From the NCBI RefSeq assembly GCF_000720135.1, contig NZ_JOIU01000003.1:186001-250000 (forward strand): DNA of 64,000 nucleotides, in the 5' to 3' direction. Of this stretch, positions 1 through 8,701 are shown in pieces. Position 1 is the stretch's first letter; every line of letters starts with the position of its first letter. Below the pieces are notes generated by a model. It saw only the letters and a program-made list of their open reading frames with translations, made no database searches and had not been told where the DNA came from. Made by a program: the position numbers and the translations under genes. The DNA comes from Streptomyces sp. NRRL S-1022 (GTDB taxonomy: Bacteria > Actinomycetota > Actinomycetes > Streptomycetales > Streptomycetaceae).

Positions 1-1
1 G

Positions 2-676
2 ACGGCCCCTGAAGCGGGGCGTGGCATAGGCGGCGGGGGCTACAGCGCGGAGGAGACGACCACGTTCGGGTTCCCCCGCGACACCTTCCGCATCCTCCAT
101 GTCAGCACCGGCAACGTGTGCCGCTCGCCCATCACCGAGCGGCTGACCCGGCACTTCGTCGCGGAGCGGCTCGGCGTACTCGGCGGCGGGCTGGTCGTGG
201 AGAGCGCCGGCACCTGGGGGCACGAGGGCGCACCCATGGAGTCCCACGCGGAGACCGTGCTGGGCGAGTTCGGCGCGGACGCCTCCGGCTTCGTCGGCCG
301 GGAGCTGCTGGACGAGCACGTGATCATGGCCGACCTGGTGCTCACCGCCACCCGCGACCACCGCGCCCAGGTCATCTCCATGGGCCACTCGGCGGGCCTG
401 CGCACCTTCACGCTGAAGGAGTTCACCCGGCTGGTGCGGGCCATAGACCCGGCCACCCTGCCGCCGCTGGAGGACGGCGTGGTGCTGCGCGCCCGGGCGC
501 TGGTGCGCGCGGCGGCGGCCCTGCGCGGCTGGCTGCTCGCCCCGACCGCCGAGGCGGACGAGGTCTACGACCCGTACGGCGCCCCGCTGACCTTCTTCCG
601 CTCCATCGGCGACGAGATAAGGGACGCGCTGGATCCGGTGGTGACGGCGCTGACGGGCGTGCCGGCGCGTACATAG
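2..676 (+). CDS. Low-molecular-weight protein-tyrosine-phosphatase-like protein, 5' end outside window
   Basis: The frame is open to the left edge, so the true start lies upstream of the window. The fold signature of low-molecular-weight phosphatases is clear: a P-loop HVSTGNVCRSP (98-130) and, near the C-terminus, the acid loop DEVYDPYG (about 558-580). In the family the P-loop is C-x5-R, and the first Cys is the nucleophile. Here that position is Ser (AGC, 104-106), while the second Cys and the Arg remain. Substrate is unknown; with the nucleophile changed, normal phosphatase chemistry is doubtful. It is followed 101 bp later by a glyA paralogue on the same strand. Family assignment is firm, activity is not. 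Confidence 0.85.
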   Translation, partial: TAPEAGRGIGGGGYSAEETTTFGFPRDTFRILHVSTGNVCRSPITERLTRHFVAERLGVLGGGLVVESAGTWGHEGAPMESHAETVLGEFGADASGFVGRELLDEHVIMADLVLTATRDHRAQVISMGHSAGLRTFTLKEFTRLVRAIDPATLPPLEDGVVLRARALVRAAAALRGWLLAPTAEADEVYDPYGAPLTFFRSIGDEIRDALDPVVTALTGVPART

Positions 677-777
677 GGCGTGCGCACGGGGACACCGGCG
701 GGCGTGACGGCCGCGCGTGCGCCGCGACCCGGGCCTACATTGGGGATACGTCACCGTCGACCGCCCGGGAGCCCGCC

Positions 778-2016
778 ATGTCGGTCACCCCTACCCTTGA
801 GACCGACGTCCTGCGGCACCAGGACCCGGCGATGGCCGAACTCCTCCTCGCCGAGCTGGAGAGGCAGTCGACCACCCTCCAGCTGATCGCCGCCGAGAAC
901 TTCTGCTCCCCGGCCGTGCTCGCCGCCCTCGGCTCGTCGTTCGCCAACAAGTACGCCGAGGGCTATCCCGGCGCCCGCCACCACGGCGGCTGCGAGATCG
1001 TCGACGTCGCCGAACGCGCCGCCGTCGACCGGGCCAAGGCCCTGTTCGGCGCCGAGCACGCCAACGTGCAGGCCCACTCCGGCTCCTCGGCCGTGCTGGC
1101 CGCCTACGCGGCGCTGCTGCGCCCCGGTGACACCGTCCTCGCCCTCGGCCTGCCCTACGGCGGCCATCTCACGCACGGCTCGCCGGCGAACTTCTCCGGC
1201 CGCTGGTTCGACTTCGTCGGCTACGGCGTCGACGCCGAGAGCGGGCTGATCGACCACGACCAGGTGCGCCACCTGGCCCGCAACCACCGGCCCAAGGCGA
1301 TCGTGTGCGGCTCCATCGCCTACCCCCGTCACATCGACTACGCCTTCTTCCGCGAGGTCGCCGACGAGGTCGGGGCCTACCTGATCGCGGACGCGGCGCA
1401 TCCGATCGGGCTGGTGGCCGGCGGTGCGGCGCCCAGCCCGGTGCCGTACGCGGACATCGTGTGCGCGACCACCCACAAGGTGCTGCGCGGCCCGCGCGGC
1501 GGGATGATCCTGTGCGGGGCCGAGCTGGCCGAGCGCGTCGACCGGGCGGTGTTCCCCTTCACCCAGGGCGGCGCCCAGATGCACACCATCGCCGCCAAGG
1601 CCGTCGCCTTCGGCGAGGCGGCGACACCGGCGTTCACCGGGTACGCCCATCAGGTGGTCGCCAACGCCCGGGTGCTCGCCGGTCACCTGGCCGCCGAGGG
1701 GCTGGCCGTGACCACCGGCGGCACCGACACCCACCTGATCACCGCGGACCCGGCGCCGCTCGGTGTGGACGGCCGCGGTGCCCGTGGCCGGCTCCTCGCG
1801 GCCGGCCTGGTGATGGACTGCTGCGCGCTGCCGCACGGCGACGGCCGCGGCCTGCGCCTGGGGACGGCCGCGGTGACCACCCAGGGCATGGGTGAACCGG
1901 AGATGGTGCGGATCGCGGCGCTGCTGGCGGACGTGCTGCGGGGCGGGACGGAGCCGGCGGCGGCGCGGGAGGAGGTGCGCGCGCTCACCGGCCGGTTCCC
2001 GCCGTATCCGGGCTGA
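778..2016 (+). CDS. Serine hydroxymethyltransferase family PLP enzyme (divergent GlyA paralogue), 412 aa
   Basis: This is a fold-type I PLP enzyme of the SHMT family, which interconverts serine and glycine using tetrahydrofolate. Visible motifs are LIAAENF (37-42), NKYAEGYPG (57-65), HSGSSAV (100-106), GGHLTHGSP (128-136), the PLP pocket IADAAH and the Schiff-base Lys234 in TTHKVLRGPRGG, and the carboxylate-binding Arg in GLRLGTAAVTT. Two changes stand out against canonical GlyA: the Tyr-Tyr pair after YPGxR is His-His (68-69), and SGSQAN has become SGSSAV. The ATG at 778 follows GGGAG with normal spacing. A GTPase-free, housekeeping glyA probably lies elsewhere, so this copy may use another amino acid or aldehyde donor. 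That last point is inference. Confidence 0.85.
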   Translation: MSVTPTLETDVLRHQDPAMAELLLAELERQSTTLQLIAAENFCSPAVLAALGSSFANKYAEGYPGARHHGGCEIVDVAERAAVDRAKALFGAEHANVQAHSGSSAVLAAYAALLRPGDTVLALGLPYGGHLTHGSPANFSGRWFDFVGYGVDAESGLIDHDQVRHLARNHRPKAIVCGSIAYPRHIDYAFFREVADEVGAYLIADAAHPIGLVAGGAAPSPVPYADIVCATTHKVLRGPRGGMILCGAELAERVDRAVFPFTQGGAQMHTIAAKAVAFGEAATPAFTGYAHQVVANARVLAGHLAAEGLAVTTGGTDTHLITADPAPLGVDGRGARGRLLAAGLVMDCCALPHGDGRGLRLGTAAVTTQGMGEPEMVRIAALLADVLRGGTEPAAAREEVRALTGRFPPYPG

Positions 2017-2145
2017 GCCGGGGGCGGGCGGCCGGGGTGCACAGCCGGGCGTGCAACCATCGTCGCTACCCGGAAGTCCTCATCCATATGCGTCCGTCGC
2101 TAGGGTGTGGGGCTGTGATGGCCAGCGAGACCTGTGGGGAAGCCC

Positions 2146-3453
2146 GTGCGTGAATACCTGCTGACGCTCTGCATCACGGCCGCGGTGACGTATCTGCTGA
2201 CAGGGCCGGTACGGAAGTTCGCGATCGTGGCCGGGGCGATGCCGGAGATCAGGGCCCGGGACGTGCACCGGGAACCCACCCCGCGCCTCGGCGGTATCGC
2301 CATGTTCTTCGGGCTGTGCGCGGGCCTGCTGGTCGCGGACCACCTGAGCAACCTCAACGAGGTCTTCGCGAAGTCGAACGAGCCGCGGGCGCTGCTCTCC
2401 GGGGCCGCCCTGATCTGGCTGATCGGCGTCCTGGACGACAAGTTCGAGATCGACGCGCTGATCAAGCTGGGCGGCCAGATGATCGCCGCGGGCGTGATGG
2501 TCATGCAGGGCCTGACGATCCTGTGGCTGCCCATCCCGGGCGTCGGCAACGTCGCCCTGACCCAGTGGCAGGGCACCCTGCTGACGGTGGCCCTGGTGGT
2601 CATCACGATCAACGCGGTGAACTTCGTGGACGGCCTGGACGGTCTCGCGGCCGGCATGGTGTGCATCGCGGCGGGCGCGTTCTTCCTGTACGCCTACCGG
2701 ATCTGGTACTCGTACGGCATCGAGGCCGCCGCCCCCGGCACGCTGTTCGCGGCCATCCTGATGGGCATGTGCCTGGGCTTCCTGCCGCACAACATGCACC
2801 CCGCGCGGATCTTCATGGGCGACTCGGGATCGATGCTGATCGGCCTGGTGCTGTCGGCCGGCGCGATCTCGATCACCGGTCAGGTGGACCCGGACGCCCT
2901 CGCCCTGTTCACCGGGTCGGAGAAGGCGGCGGTCCACCAGACGGTCCCCGTCTACATCCCGCTGCTGCTGCCGCTGACGATCATCGCGGTGCCGGCCGCC
3001 GACCTGGTCCTGGCGATCGTGCGCCGCACCTGGCGCGGCCAGTCGCCGTTCGCCGCCGACCGCGGGCACCTGCACCACCGGCTGCTGGAGATCGGGCACT
3101 CGCACAGCCGGGCCGTGCTGATCATGTACTTCTGGTCGGGGCTGATCGGGTTCGGGGCGCTGGCGTACTCCGTCAACTCGGCGTCCATGTGGATCGTCCT
3201 GGGCGTGGTCTTCCTGAGCGCGGTCGGCCTGGTCCTGCTGCTGCTCCCGCGCTTCACCCCGCGGGTGCCGGTGTGGGCCCAGCGGTTCGTGCCGCCGCGG
3301 TACCGCAGGCGGCGCCGGGCCCCGGAGGCCGTCACCGCCGTGGAAGCGGAGGTTCCGGAGGGCGGGGAGCGGTCGCCGGTCCCGGCGGGCGTCTCGGGCG
3401 TCAACGGGGCGACCGCGATCGGCGCCAGGTCACGATTCCTCGATCGCCGTTGA
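2146..3453 (+). CDS. WecA/TagO-type undecaprenyl-phosphate glycosyl-1-phosphate transferase, 435 aa
   Basis: A polytopic membrane enzyme of the MraY/WecA family, expected to transfer a UDP-linked amino-sugar 1-phosphate to undecaprenyl phosphate and so start synthesis of a cell-wall glycopolymer. Diagnostic cytoplasmic-loop motifs are present in order: DVHREPTPRLGG near the N-terminus, DDKFEIDALIKLGGQ, the Mg-binding NFVDGLDG, FMGDSGS, and the WecA-type HLHHRLLE. About ten or eleven hydrophobic segments are visible, followed by a charged C-terminal tail. GTG at 2146 has GGGGA five bases upstream; a GTG at 2134 in the same frame is an alternative. It sits between the glyA paralogue and the atp operon, with a separate 300-bp control region downstream. 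Confidence 0.9.
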   Translation: MREYLLTLCITAAVTYLLTGPVRKFAIVAGAMPEIRARDVHREPTPRLGGIAMFFGLCAGLLVADHLSNLNEVFAKSNEPRALLSGAALIWLIGVLDDKFEIDALIKLGGQMIAAGVMVMQGLTILWLPIPGVGNVALTQWQGTLLTVALVVITINAVNFVDGLDGLAAGMVCIAAGAFFLYAYRIWYSYGIEAAAPGTLFAAILMGMCLGFLPHNMHPARIFMGDSGSMLIGLVLSAGAISITGQVDPDALALFTGSEKAAVHQTVPVYIPLLLPLTIIAVPAADLVLAIVRRTWRGQSPFAADRGHLHHRLLEIGHSHSRAVLIMYFWSGLIGFGALAYSVNSASMWIVLGVVFLSAVGLVLLLLPRFTPRVPVWAQRFVPPRYRRRRRAPEAVTAVEAEVPEGGERSPVPAGVSGVNGATAIGARSRFLDRR

Positions 3454-3491
3454 CGACAAGGTAAGAATCTGACTAGAGCATTGCCAAGTCG

Positions 3492-3511
3492 TGGGGGAGC
3501 GAACACCCCCA
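3492..3511. terminator. Possible weak terminator after the WecA-type gene
   Basis: A TGGGGG/CCCCCA stem with an 8-nt loop lies 39 bp after the stop codon. A T-run (gttttt) follows only about 20 bp later, so this is a weak or non-classical terminator. Confidence 0.35.
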
Positions 3512-3550
3512 ATACCAGACAAGTCGGCTCGGTTTTTGCACAGACGGGCA

Positions 3551-3572
3551 CTGTCACTCTCATGTGTGACAG
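3551..3572. promoter_or_regulatory. Inverted repeat upstream of atpI
   Basis: CTGTCAC and GTGACAG form perfect 7-bp arms around an 8-nt spacer, about 180 bp before atpI. GTGTG and CACAC arms overlap it on the right. It may be an operator or the base of a leader hairpin; no binding protein can be assigned from sequence. Confidence 0.35.
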
Positions 3573-3610
3573 CAAGCACACTCAGCAGGTAAAGACCTCA
3601 TCAAATAGTT

Positions 3611-3626
3611 TGTGATACGGTTCACG
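3611..3626. promoter_or_regulatory. CRP-like site in the atp operon control region
   Basis: TGTGA-TACGGT-TCACG matches the CRP consensus TGTGA-N6-TCACA at nine of ten positions, with a perfect GTGA-N6-TCAC core. It lies 127 bp before the atpI start in the 300-bp non-coding region (3454-3752). That region also holds the inverted repeat at 3551-3572 and a TAGAAC hexamer at 3638. Streptomyces encode a Crp protein, so control of the atp operon by Crp is plausible but inferred only. Confidence 0.4.
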
Positions 3627-3752
3627 AGAACCCCGGATAGAACCGAAGGACCTGAGTGCGACGGTCCATTGGTGTGAGGTCTCGATCACTCAGCCCGGGA
3701 CTACGCTCGTCCATGACGACACCCTGCCCCCTGTGAAAGCGGAGTTGCCGCC

Positions 3753-4190
3753 ATGCCGTCCAATGACGCCCGGAACCTACTGCGGATCGCTGTGCCCACA
3801 GCGGTCGCAGGCGCGATCGCCGTCGCCGTGAGCGCCGCGGTCGCGGGGGGCAAGGGTGCGCTCGGCGCGGCTGTCGGCACGGTGCTGGCCGTCCTGTTCA
3901 TGGGAGTCGGCCTCCTCGTGCTGCAGTGGACGGCAAAAACGCTCCCGCAGCTGTTCCAGGCCATGGGCCTGATGCTCTACATGGCGCAGCTGCTGCTCCT
4001 CCTGATCTTCGTCGCCGTTTTCAAGGACACGTCCCTCTTCAACGCGAAGACGTTCGCGCTGTCGCTCGTCGTCGCGACCGTCGTGTGGATGGCCGCGCAG
4101 GCACGCGCGCACATGAAGGCCAAGATCTTCTACGTCGACCCGGACTCCTCGAAGAGCGAGAAGGCCGAGAAGACAGGGCCGAAGCAGTGA
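3753..4190 (+). CDS. atpI: ATP synthase protein I, 145 aa
   Basis: First gene of the ATP synthase operon. It encodes a small membrane protein with four hydrophobic segments (roughly residues 8-30, 33-55, 70-92, 96-115) and a charged Lys/Glu-rich C-terminus. AtpI is not a structural subunit; in other bacteria it assists assembly of the c-ring. Sequence conservation in this family is weak, so the assignment rests on position directly before atpB, length and topology. The start ATG has a purine-rich stretch (GCGGAG) upstream. A 225-bp gap separates it from atpB, so a second promoter before atpB is possible. Confidence 0.8.
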   Translation: MPSNDARNLLRIAVPTAVAGAIAVAVSAAVAGGKGALGAAVGTVLAVLFMGVGLLVLQWTAKTLPQLFQAMGLMLYMAQLLLLLIFVAVFKDTSLFNAKTFALSLVVATVVWMAAQARAHMKAKIFYVDPDSSKSEKAEKTGPKQ

Positions 4191-4415
4191 GCCGTAGGGG
4201 CGGGATAAAGGCTTGTGAGATCTCCTGCTATCGTCCGGTGCCAACTGCGGCATCGCGGGCGCGGGCATCCGAGCTGACGCCTGCTCGATCGCGAGGCTCG
4301 ATGCCCTCCAGCCGCCCCCACATCCGTAACACCAGTCCGGTGCCGATCCGCGGCCGTGTGCCGCGCCGACACAACGAGGTTGCCGTACCTATGCGTCACG
4401 CCGAAGGAGCCCGCG

Positions 4416-5234
4416 GTGAGTGCTGACCAGACCCAGCTCGCCTTTGACTGGAGTTGTCGGATCATGTCCGACAACGGGTGTGGCTTCCCGGCCCCGGGCC
4501 TGCAGTCCTTCCTGTTCAAGCCGCTCGCCACGGTCGGGGGCTTCGAGTTCAACAAGGTGATGCTGCTCGCGCTCGTCACCACCGTGCTCGTCATCGCCTT
4601 CTTCTGGGCGGCCTTCGGCAAGGCCAAGGTCGTCCCGGGCAAGCTCCAGATGGTCGGCGAGGCCGGCTACGACTTCGTGCGCCGCGGCATCGTGTACGAG
4701 ACGCTCGGCAAGCGCGAGGGCGAGAAGTACGTCCCGTTCATGGTCTCGCTGTTCTTCTTCATCTGGATCATGAACATCTGGTCCGTGATCCCGCTGGCCC
4801 AGTTCCCGGTGGCCTCGGTGATCGCCTTCCCCGCGGTGCTGGCCGCGGTCGTCTACATCACCTGGGTGGCGCTCACCTTCAAGAAGCACGGCTTCGTCGG
4901 CTTCTTCAAGAACGTCACGGGCTACGACAAGTCGCTCGGCGCCGTGCTGCCGCTCGTCATGGTCATCGAGTTCTTCTCGAACCTGCTGGTCCGCCCGTTC
5001 ACGCACGCGGTGCGACTGTTCGCCAACATGTTCGCCGGCCACCTGATGCTGGTCATGTTCACTGTGGCCTCCTGGTACCTGCTGAACAGCTGGCTGGTCG
5101 TGGGCGCCGGCGTCTCCTTCGTGATGACGATCGCCATGATCCTCTTCGAGCTCTTCGTGCAGGCCGTCCAGGCGTACGTCTTCGTACTCCTCGCCTGCTC
5201 CTACATTCAGGGCGCTCTCGCCGAGCACCACTGA
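4416..5234 (+). CDS. atpB: ATP synthase Fo subunit a, 272 aa
   Basis: Subunit a forms the two proton half-channels against the c-ring in the cytoplasmic membrane. The essential Arg is in RLFANMFAGH (about residue 200), and the conserved C-terminal helix carries ELFVQAVQAYVFVLL. Five or six hydrophobic segments are evident. The GTG at 4416 is preceded by AAGGAG with six-base spacing, which decides the start over upstream in-frame codons. The gap before it (4191-4415) holds no gene. Downstream atpE follows after 78 bp. Confidence 0.96.
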   Translation: MSADQTQLAFDWSCRIMSDNGCGFPAPGLQSFLFKPLATVGGFEFNKVMLLALVTTVLVIAFFWAAFGKAKVVPGKLQMVGEAGYDFVRRGIVYETLGKREGEKYVPFMVSLFFFIWIMNIWSVIPLAQFPVASVIAFPAVLAAVVYITWVALTFKKHGFVGFFKNVTGYDKSLGAVLPLVMVIEFFSNLLVRPFTHAVRLFANMFAGHLMLVMFTVASWYLLNSWLVVGAGVSFVMTIAMILFELFVQAVQAYVFVLLACSYIQGALAEHH

Positions 5235-5558
<324 letters not shown>

Positions 5559-5597
5559 TCACCCCTCCACCGACACGTTTCGACGAAAGGCACTGAT

Positions 5598-6149
5598 GTG
5601 ATCGCCAACCTGGCACAGCTGGCGGCCGAGGAGACGGAGCAGAACCCGCTCCTCCCGGCCGGTCCCGAGCTGCTCATCGGCACCATCGCCTTCGCCATCG
5701 TGTTCTTCTTCTTCTGGAAGAAGCTGCTTCCGAACATCAACAAGGTTCTGGAGGAGCGTCGCGCGGCGATCGAAGGCGGCATCGAAGAGGCCGACGCCAT
5801 GAAGGTCGAGGCCCAGAGCGTCCTTGAGCAGTACAAGGCTCAGCTCGCCGAGGCCCGGCACGAGGCCGCGCGTCTGCGCCAGGAGGCGCAGGAGCAGGGT
5901 GCCACGCTCATCGCCGAGATGCGGGCCGAGGGCCAGCGGCAGCGCGAGGAGATCGTCGCCGCCGGTCACGCCCAGATCGAGGCCGACCGCAAGGCCGCCG
6001 CGTCCGCGCTGCGTCAGGACGTCGGCAAGCTCGCCACCGACCTGGCCGGCAAGCTCGTCGGCGAGTCCCTTGAGGACCACGCCCGCCAGAGCCGTGTGAT
6101 CGACCGCTTCCTCGACGAGCTCGAGGAGAAGGCCGAGGCCACGCGATGA
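5598..6149 (+). CDS. atpF: ATP synthase Fo subunit b, 183 aa
   Basis: Peripheral-stalk subunit: one N-terminal membrane helix (LLIGTIAFAIVFFFFWKKLLP, about residues 25-45) followed by a long charged coiled coil that reaches F1. The start is GTG at 5598. An overlapping ATG at 5596 is not used because it is followed at once by a stop. GAAAGG lies seven bases upstream. The stop overlaps the atpH start (ATGA), so the two are translationally coupled. Unlike mycobacteria, b and delta are separate proteins here. Confidence 0.96.
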   Translation: MIANLAQLAAEETEQNPLLPAGPELLIGTIAFAIVFFFFWKKLLPNINKVLEERRAAIEGGIEEADAMKVEAQSVLEQYKAQLAEARHEAARLRQEAQEQGATLIAEMRAEGQRQREEIVAAGHAQIEADRKAAASALRQDVGKLATDLAGKLVGESLEDHARQSRVIDRFLDELEEKAEATR

Positions 6150-6961
6150 ACGGAGCGAGCCGCGAGGCCCTGGCAGCCGCCCGTGAGCGTCTCGACGCGC
6201 TGACGGACTCCACGTCCGTGGACGCCGTGCAGCTCGCCGACGAGCTGGCGGCCGTCACCGCGCTGCTCGACCGCGAGGCCGGCCTGCGCCGGGTCCTCAC
6301 CGACCCGGCGCAGCCCGGGGAGGCGAAGGCGCATCTGGTCCAGCGCCTGATCGGCGGCCAGGTCAGCGGTGCCACCGCCGACCTGGTGTCCGGACTGGCC
6401 CGGTCCCGCTGGTCGCAGCCCCGCGACCTGGTGGACGCGCTGGAGGAGCTGGCGGACATCGCCGACCTCACGGCCGCGGAGAAGACCGGCACCCTCGACG
6501 ACGTCGAGGACGAGCTGTTCCGGTTCGGCCGGATCGTCTCCTCCAACACCGGGCTGCGGGCCGCGCTGACCGACCGCGCCGCGAGCGCCTCGGCCAAGGT
6601 CGAGCTGCTGCACCGGCTCCTCGGCGGTCGGGCCAAGCCCGTCACCGAGCGCCTGGTGGTCCGCCTCGTCACCGCGCCGCGTGGACGTAGCCTGGAAGCG
6701 GGACTGGAGTCCCTGTCCAAGCTCGCCGCCGAGCGTCGGGACCGCCTGGTTGCGACCGTCACCTCCGCAGTGCCGCTGAGCGACCCGCAGAAGCGCCGTC
6801 TGGGCGATGCCCTGGCGAAGCTCTACGGCCGCCGGATGCACCTCAACCTGGACGTGGACCCCGACGTCATCGGCGGGCTCCGGGTGCAGGTCGGTGACGA
6901 GGTCATCAACGGCTCCGTCGCGGACCGACTGGACGACGCCGCCCGCCGCATGGCGAGCTAG
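6146..6961 (+). CDS. atpH: ATP synthase F1 subunit delta, 271 aa, with duplicated N-terminal domain
   Basis: Delta (OSCP) links the b stalk to the top of F1. At 271 aa it is about 90 residues longer than the roughly 180-aa enterobacterial form. The excess is explained by an internal repeat: TGLRAALTD...LLHRLLGGRAK (about residues 137-165) echoes AGLRRVLTD...LVQRLIGGQVS (about 47-75), and each is followed by a similar helical segment. The C-terminal part (LNLDVDPDVIGGLRVQVGDEVINGS) carries the conserved delta signature. The start overlaps the atpF stop. A 126-bp structured leader separates it from atpA. Confidence 0.95.
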   Translation: MNGASREALAAARERLDALTDSTSVDAVQLADELAAVTALLDREAGLRRVLTDPAQPGEAKAHLVQRLIGGQVSGATADLVSGLARSRWSQPRDLVDALEELADIADLTAAEKTGTLDDVEDELFRFGRIVSSNTGLRAALTDRAASASAKVELLHRLLGGRAKPVTERLVVRLVTAPRGRSLEAGLESLSKLAAERRDRLVATVTSAVPLSDPQKRRLGDALAKLYGRRMHLNLDVDPDVIGGLRVQVGDEVINGSVADRLDDAARRMAS

Positions 6962-6984
6962 CAGCAACACAAAAGAACGTGCTT

Positions 6985-7067
6985 ACGGCCCTGGTTGGGC
7001 CGTGCAGAGGATTCACCTCCTGTTGGGGGGAGTCCCCATCCCCCCAAAGTGAAACTTCGGGCCCAAC
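6985..7067 (+). promoter_or_regulatory. Structured leader of atpA with alternative pairings
   Basis: Hairpin A pairs ACGGCCC (6985-6991) with GGGCCGT (6997-7003) around a 5-nt loop. Hairpin B pairs TTGGGGGG (7023-7030) with CCCCCCAA (7040-7047). In addition GTTGGGCC (6994-7001) is complementary to GGCCCAAC (7060-7067), which abuts the AAGGAG ribosome-binding site at 7068-7073, so hairpin A and this long-range pairing are mutually exclusive. The layout could set F1 versus Fo expression. The pairing is seen; the function is inferred. Confidence 0.5.
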
Positions 7068-7087
7068 AAGGAGAGCAGGGAACCCAG

Positions 7088-8680
7088 ATGGCGGAGCTCA
7101 CGATCCGGCCGGAGGAGATCCGGGACGCGCTGGAGAACTTCGTCCAGTCGTACAAGCCGGACGCGGCCTCGCGCGAGGAGGTCGGTACGGTCACCGTCGC
7201 CGGCGACGGTATCGCCAAGATCGAGGGCCTGCCCTCGGCCATGGCGAACGAGCTGCTGAAGTTCGAGGACGGCTCCCTCGGTCTCGCGCTGAACCTGGAA
7301 GAGCGCGAGATCGGCGCCGTCGTCCTCGGTGAGTTCAGCGGCATCGAGGAGGGTCAGCCGGTCACCCGTACCGGCGAGGTCCTCTCCGTCGCGGTCGGCG
7401 AGGGCTACCTCGGCCGCGTCGTCGACCCGCTCGGCAACCCGATCGACGGCCTCGGCGAGATCGAGACGTCCGGCCGCCGTGCGCTGGAGCTGCAGGCCCC
7501 CACGGTCATGCAGCGCAAGTCGGTGCACGAGCCGATGGAGACCGGCTACAAGGCCGTCGACGCGATGACCCCGATCGGCCGTGGTCAGCGTCAGCTGATC
7601 ATCGGTGACCGTCAGACCGGCAAGACGGCCCTGGCCGTCGACACGATCATCAACCAGCGGGACAACTGGCGCACCGGCGACCCGAAGAAGCAGGTCCGCT
7701 GCATCTACGTCGCCATCGGCCAGAAGGGCTCCACCATCGCCGGCGTGCGCCGCGCGCTGGAGGAGAACCACGCGCTGGAGTACACGACCATCGTCGCCGC
7801 CCCGGCGTCCGACCCGGCCGGCTTCAAGTACCTGGCGCCGTACACCGGCTCGGCCATCGGTCAGCAGTGGATGTACGAGGGCAAGCACGTCCTCATCATC
7901 TTCGACGACCTCTCGAAGCAGGCCGACGCCTACCGCGCCGTGTCCCTGCTGCTGCGCCGCCCGCCGGGCCGTGAGGCCTACCCGGGTGACGTCTTCTACC
8001 TGCACTCCCGTCTGCTGGAGCGCTGCGCCAAGCTCTCCGACGACATGGGTGCCGGTTCGATGACCGGTCTGCCGATCGTCGAGACCAAGGCCAACGACGT
8101 CTCGGCGTTCATCCCGACCAACGTCATCTCCATCACCGACGGCCAGTGCTTCCTGGAGTCGGACCTGTTCAACGCCGGTCAGCGCCCCGCGCTGAACGTC
8201 GGTATCTCCGTCTCCCGAGTCGGTGGTTCCGCGCAGCACAAGGCGATGAAGCAGGTCTCCGGCCGCCTCCGTGTCGACCTCGCGCAGTTCCGTGAGCTGG
8301 AGGCGTTCGCCGCCTTCGGTTCCGACCTGGACGCCGCGTCGAAGTCGCAGCTGGAGCGCGGTCAGCGCATGGTCGAGCTGCTGAAGCAGGACCAGTACCA
8401 GCCGATGTCCACCGAGGACCAGGTCGTCTCCGTGTGGGCCGGTACCACCGGCAAGATGGACGACGTGCCGGTCGCCGACATCCGCCGCTTCGAGAAGGAG
8501 CTGCTGGAGTACCTGCACCGCAAGGAGCAGGGCCTCATGACCTCCATCCGCGAGGGCGGCAAGATGTCCGACGACACGCTGACCGCAGTGGCCGACGCGA
8601 TCGTCGAGTTCAAGAAGCAGTTCGAGACCTCGGACGGCAAGCTGCTCGGCGAGGACACTCCTGCCGCTGCCGCCAAGTGA
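7088..8680 (+). CDS. atpA: ATP synthase F1 subunit alpha, 530 aa
   Basis: Non-catalytic nucleotide-binding subunit of the F1 hexamer. The Walker A motif is GDRQTGKT (about residues 173-180), and the Walker B region is [17 protein letters not shown], followed by [26 protein letters not shown]. The arginine finger lies in [16 protein letters not shown]. The C-terminus is rich in Ala and acidic residues. Start ATG 7088; the nearest SD (AAGGAG at 7068) is 14 bases away, rather far, and a closer GGGAA at 7078 may help. Length matches actinobacterial AtpA. Confidence 0.98.
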   Translation: MAELTIRPEEIRDALENFVQSYKPDAASREEVGTVTVAGDGIAKIEGLPSAMANELLKFEDGSLGLALNLEEREIGAVVLGEFSGIEEGQPVTRTGEVLSVAVGEGYLGRVVDPLGNPIDGLGEIETSGRRALELQAPTVMQRKSVHEPMETGYKAVDAMTPIGRGQRQLIIGDRQTGKTALAVDTIINQRDNWRTGDPKKQVRCIYVAIGQKGSTIAGVRRALEENHALEYTTIVAAPASDPAGFKYLAPYTGSAIGQQWMYEGKHVLIIFDDLSKQADAYRAVSLLLRRPPGREAYPGDVFYLHSRLLERCAKLSDDMGAGSMTGLPIVETKANDVSAFIPTNVISITDGQCFLESDLFNAGQRPALNVGISVSRVGGSAQHKAMKQVSGRLRVDLAQFRELEAFAAFGSDLDAASKSQLERGQRMVELLKQDQYQPMSTEDQVVSVWAGTTGKMDDVPVADIRRFEKELLEYLHRKEQGLMTSIREGGKMSDDTLTAVADAIVEFKKQFETSDGKLLGEDTPAAAAK

Positions 8681-8701
8681 CGTAAGGAAGGGACCTGACT
8701 C

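Noticed and set aside
4191..4415. A promoter TTGTGA with TATCGT before atpB
   Set aside because: The spacing between the hexamers is only 10 bp, too short for a sigma-70-type promoter.
5598..6961. A b-delta fusion as in mycobacteria
   Set aside because: The genes have separate start and stop codons and overlap only by ATGA.
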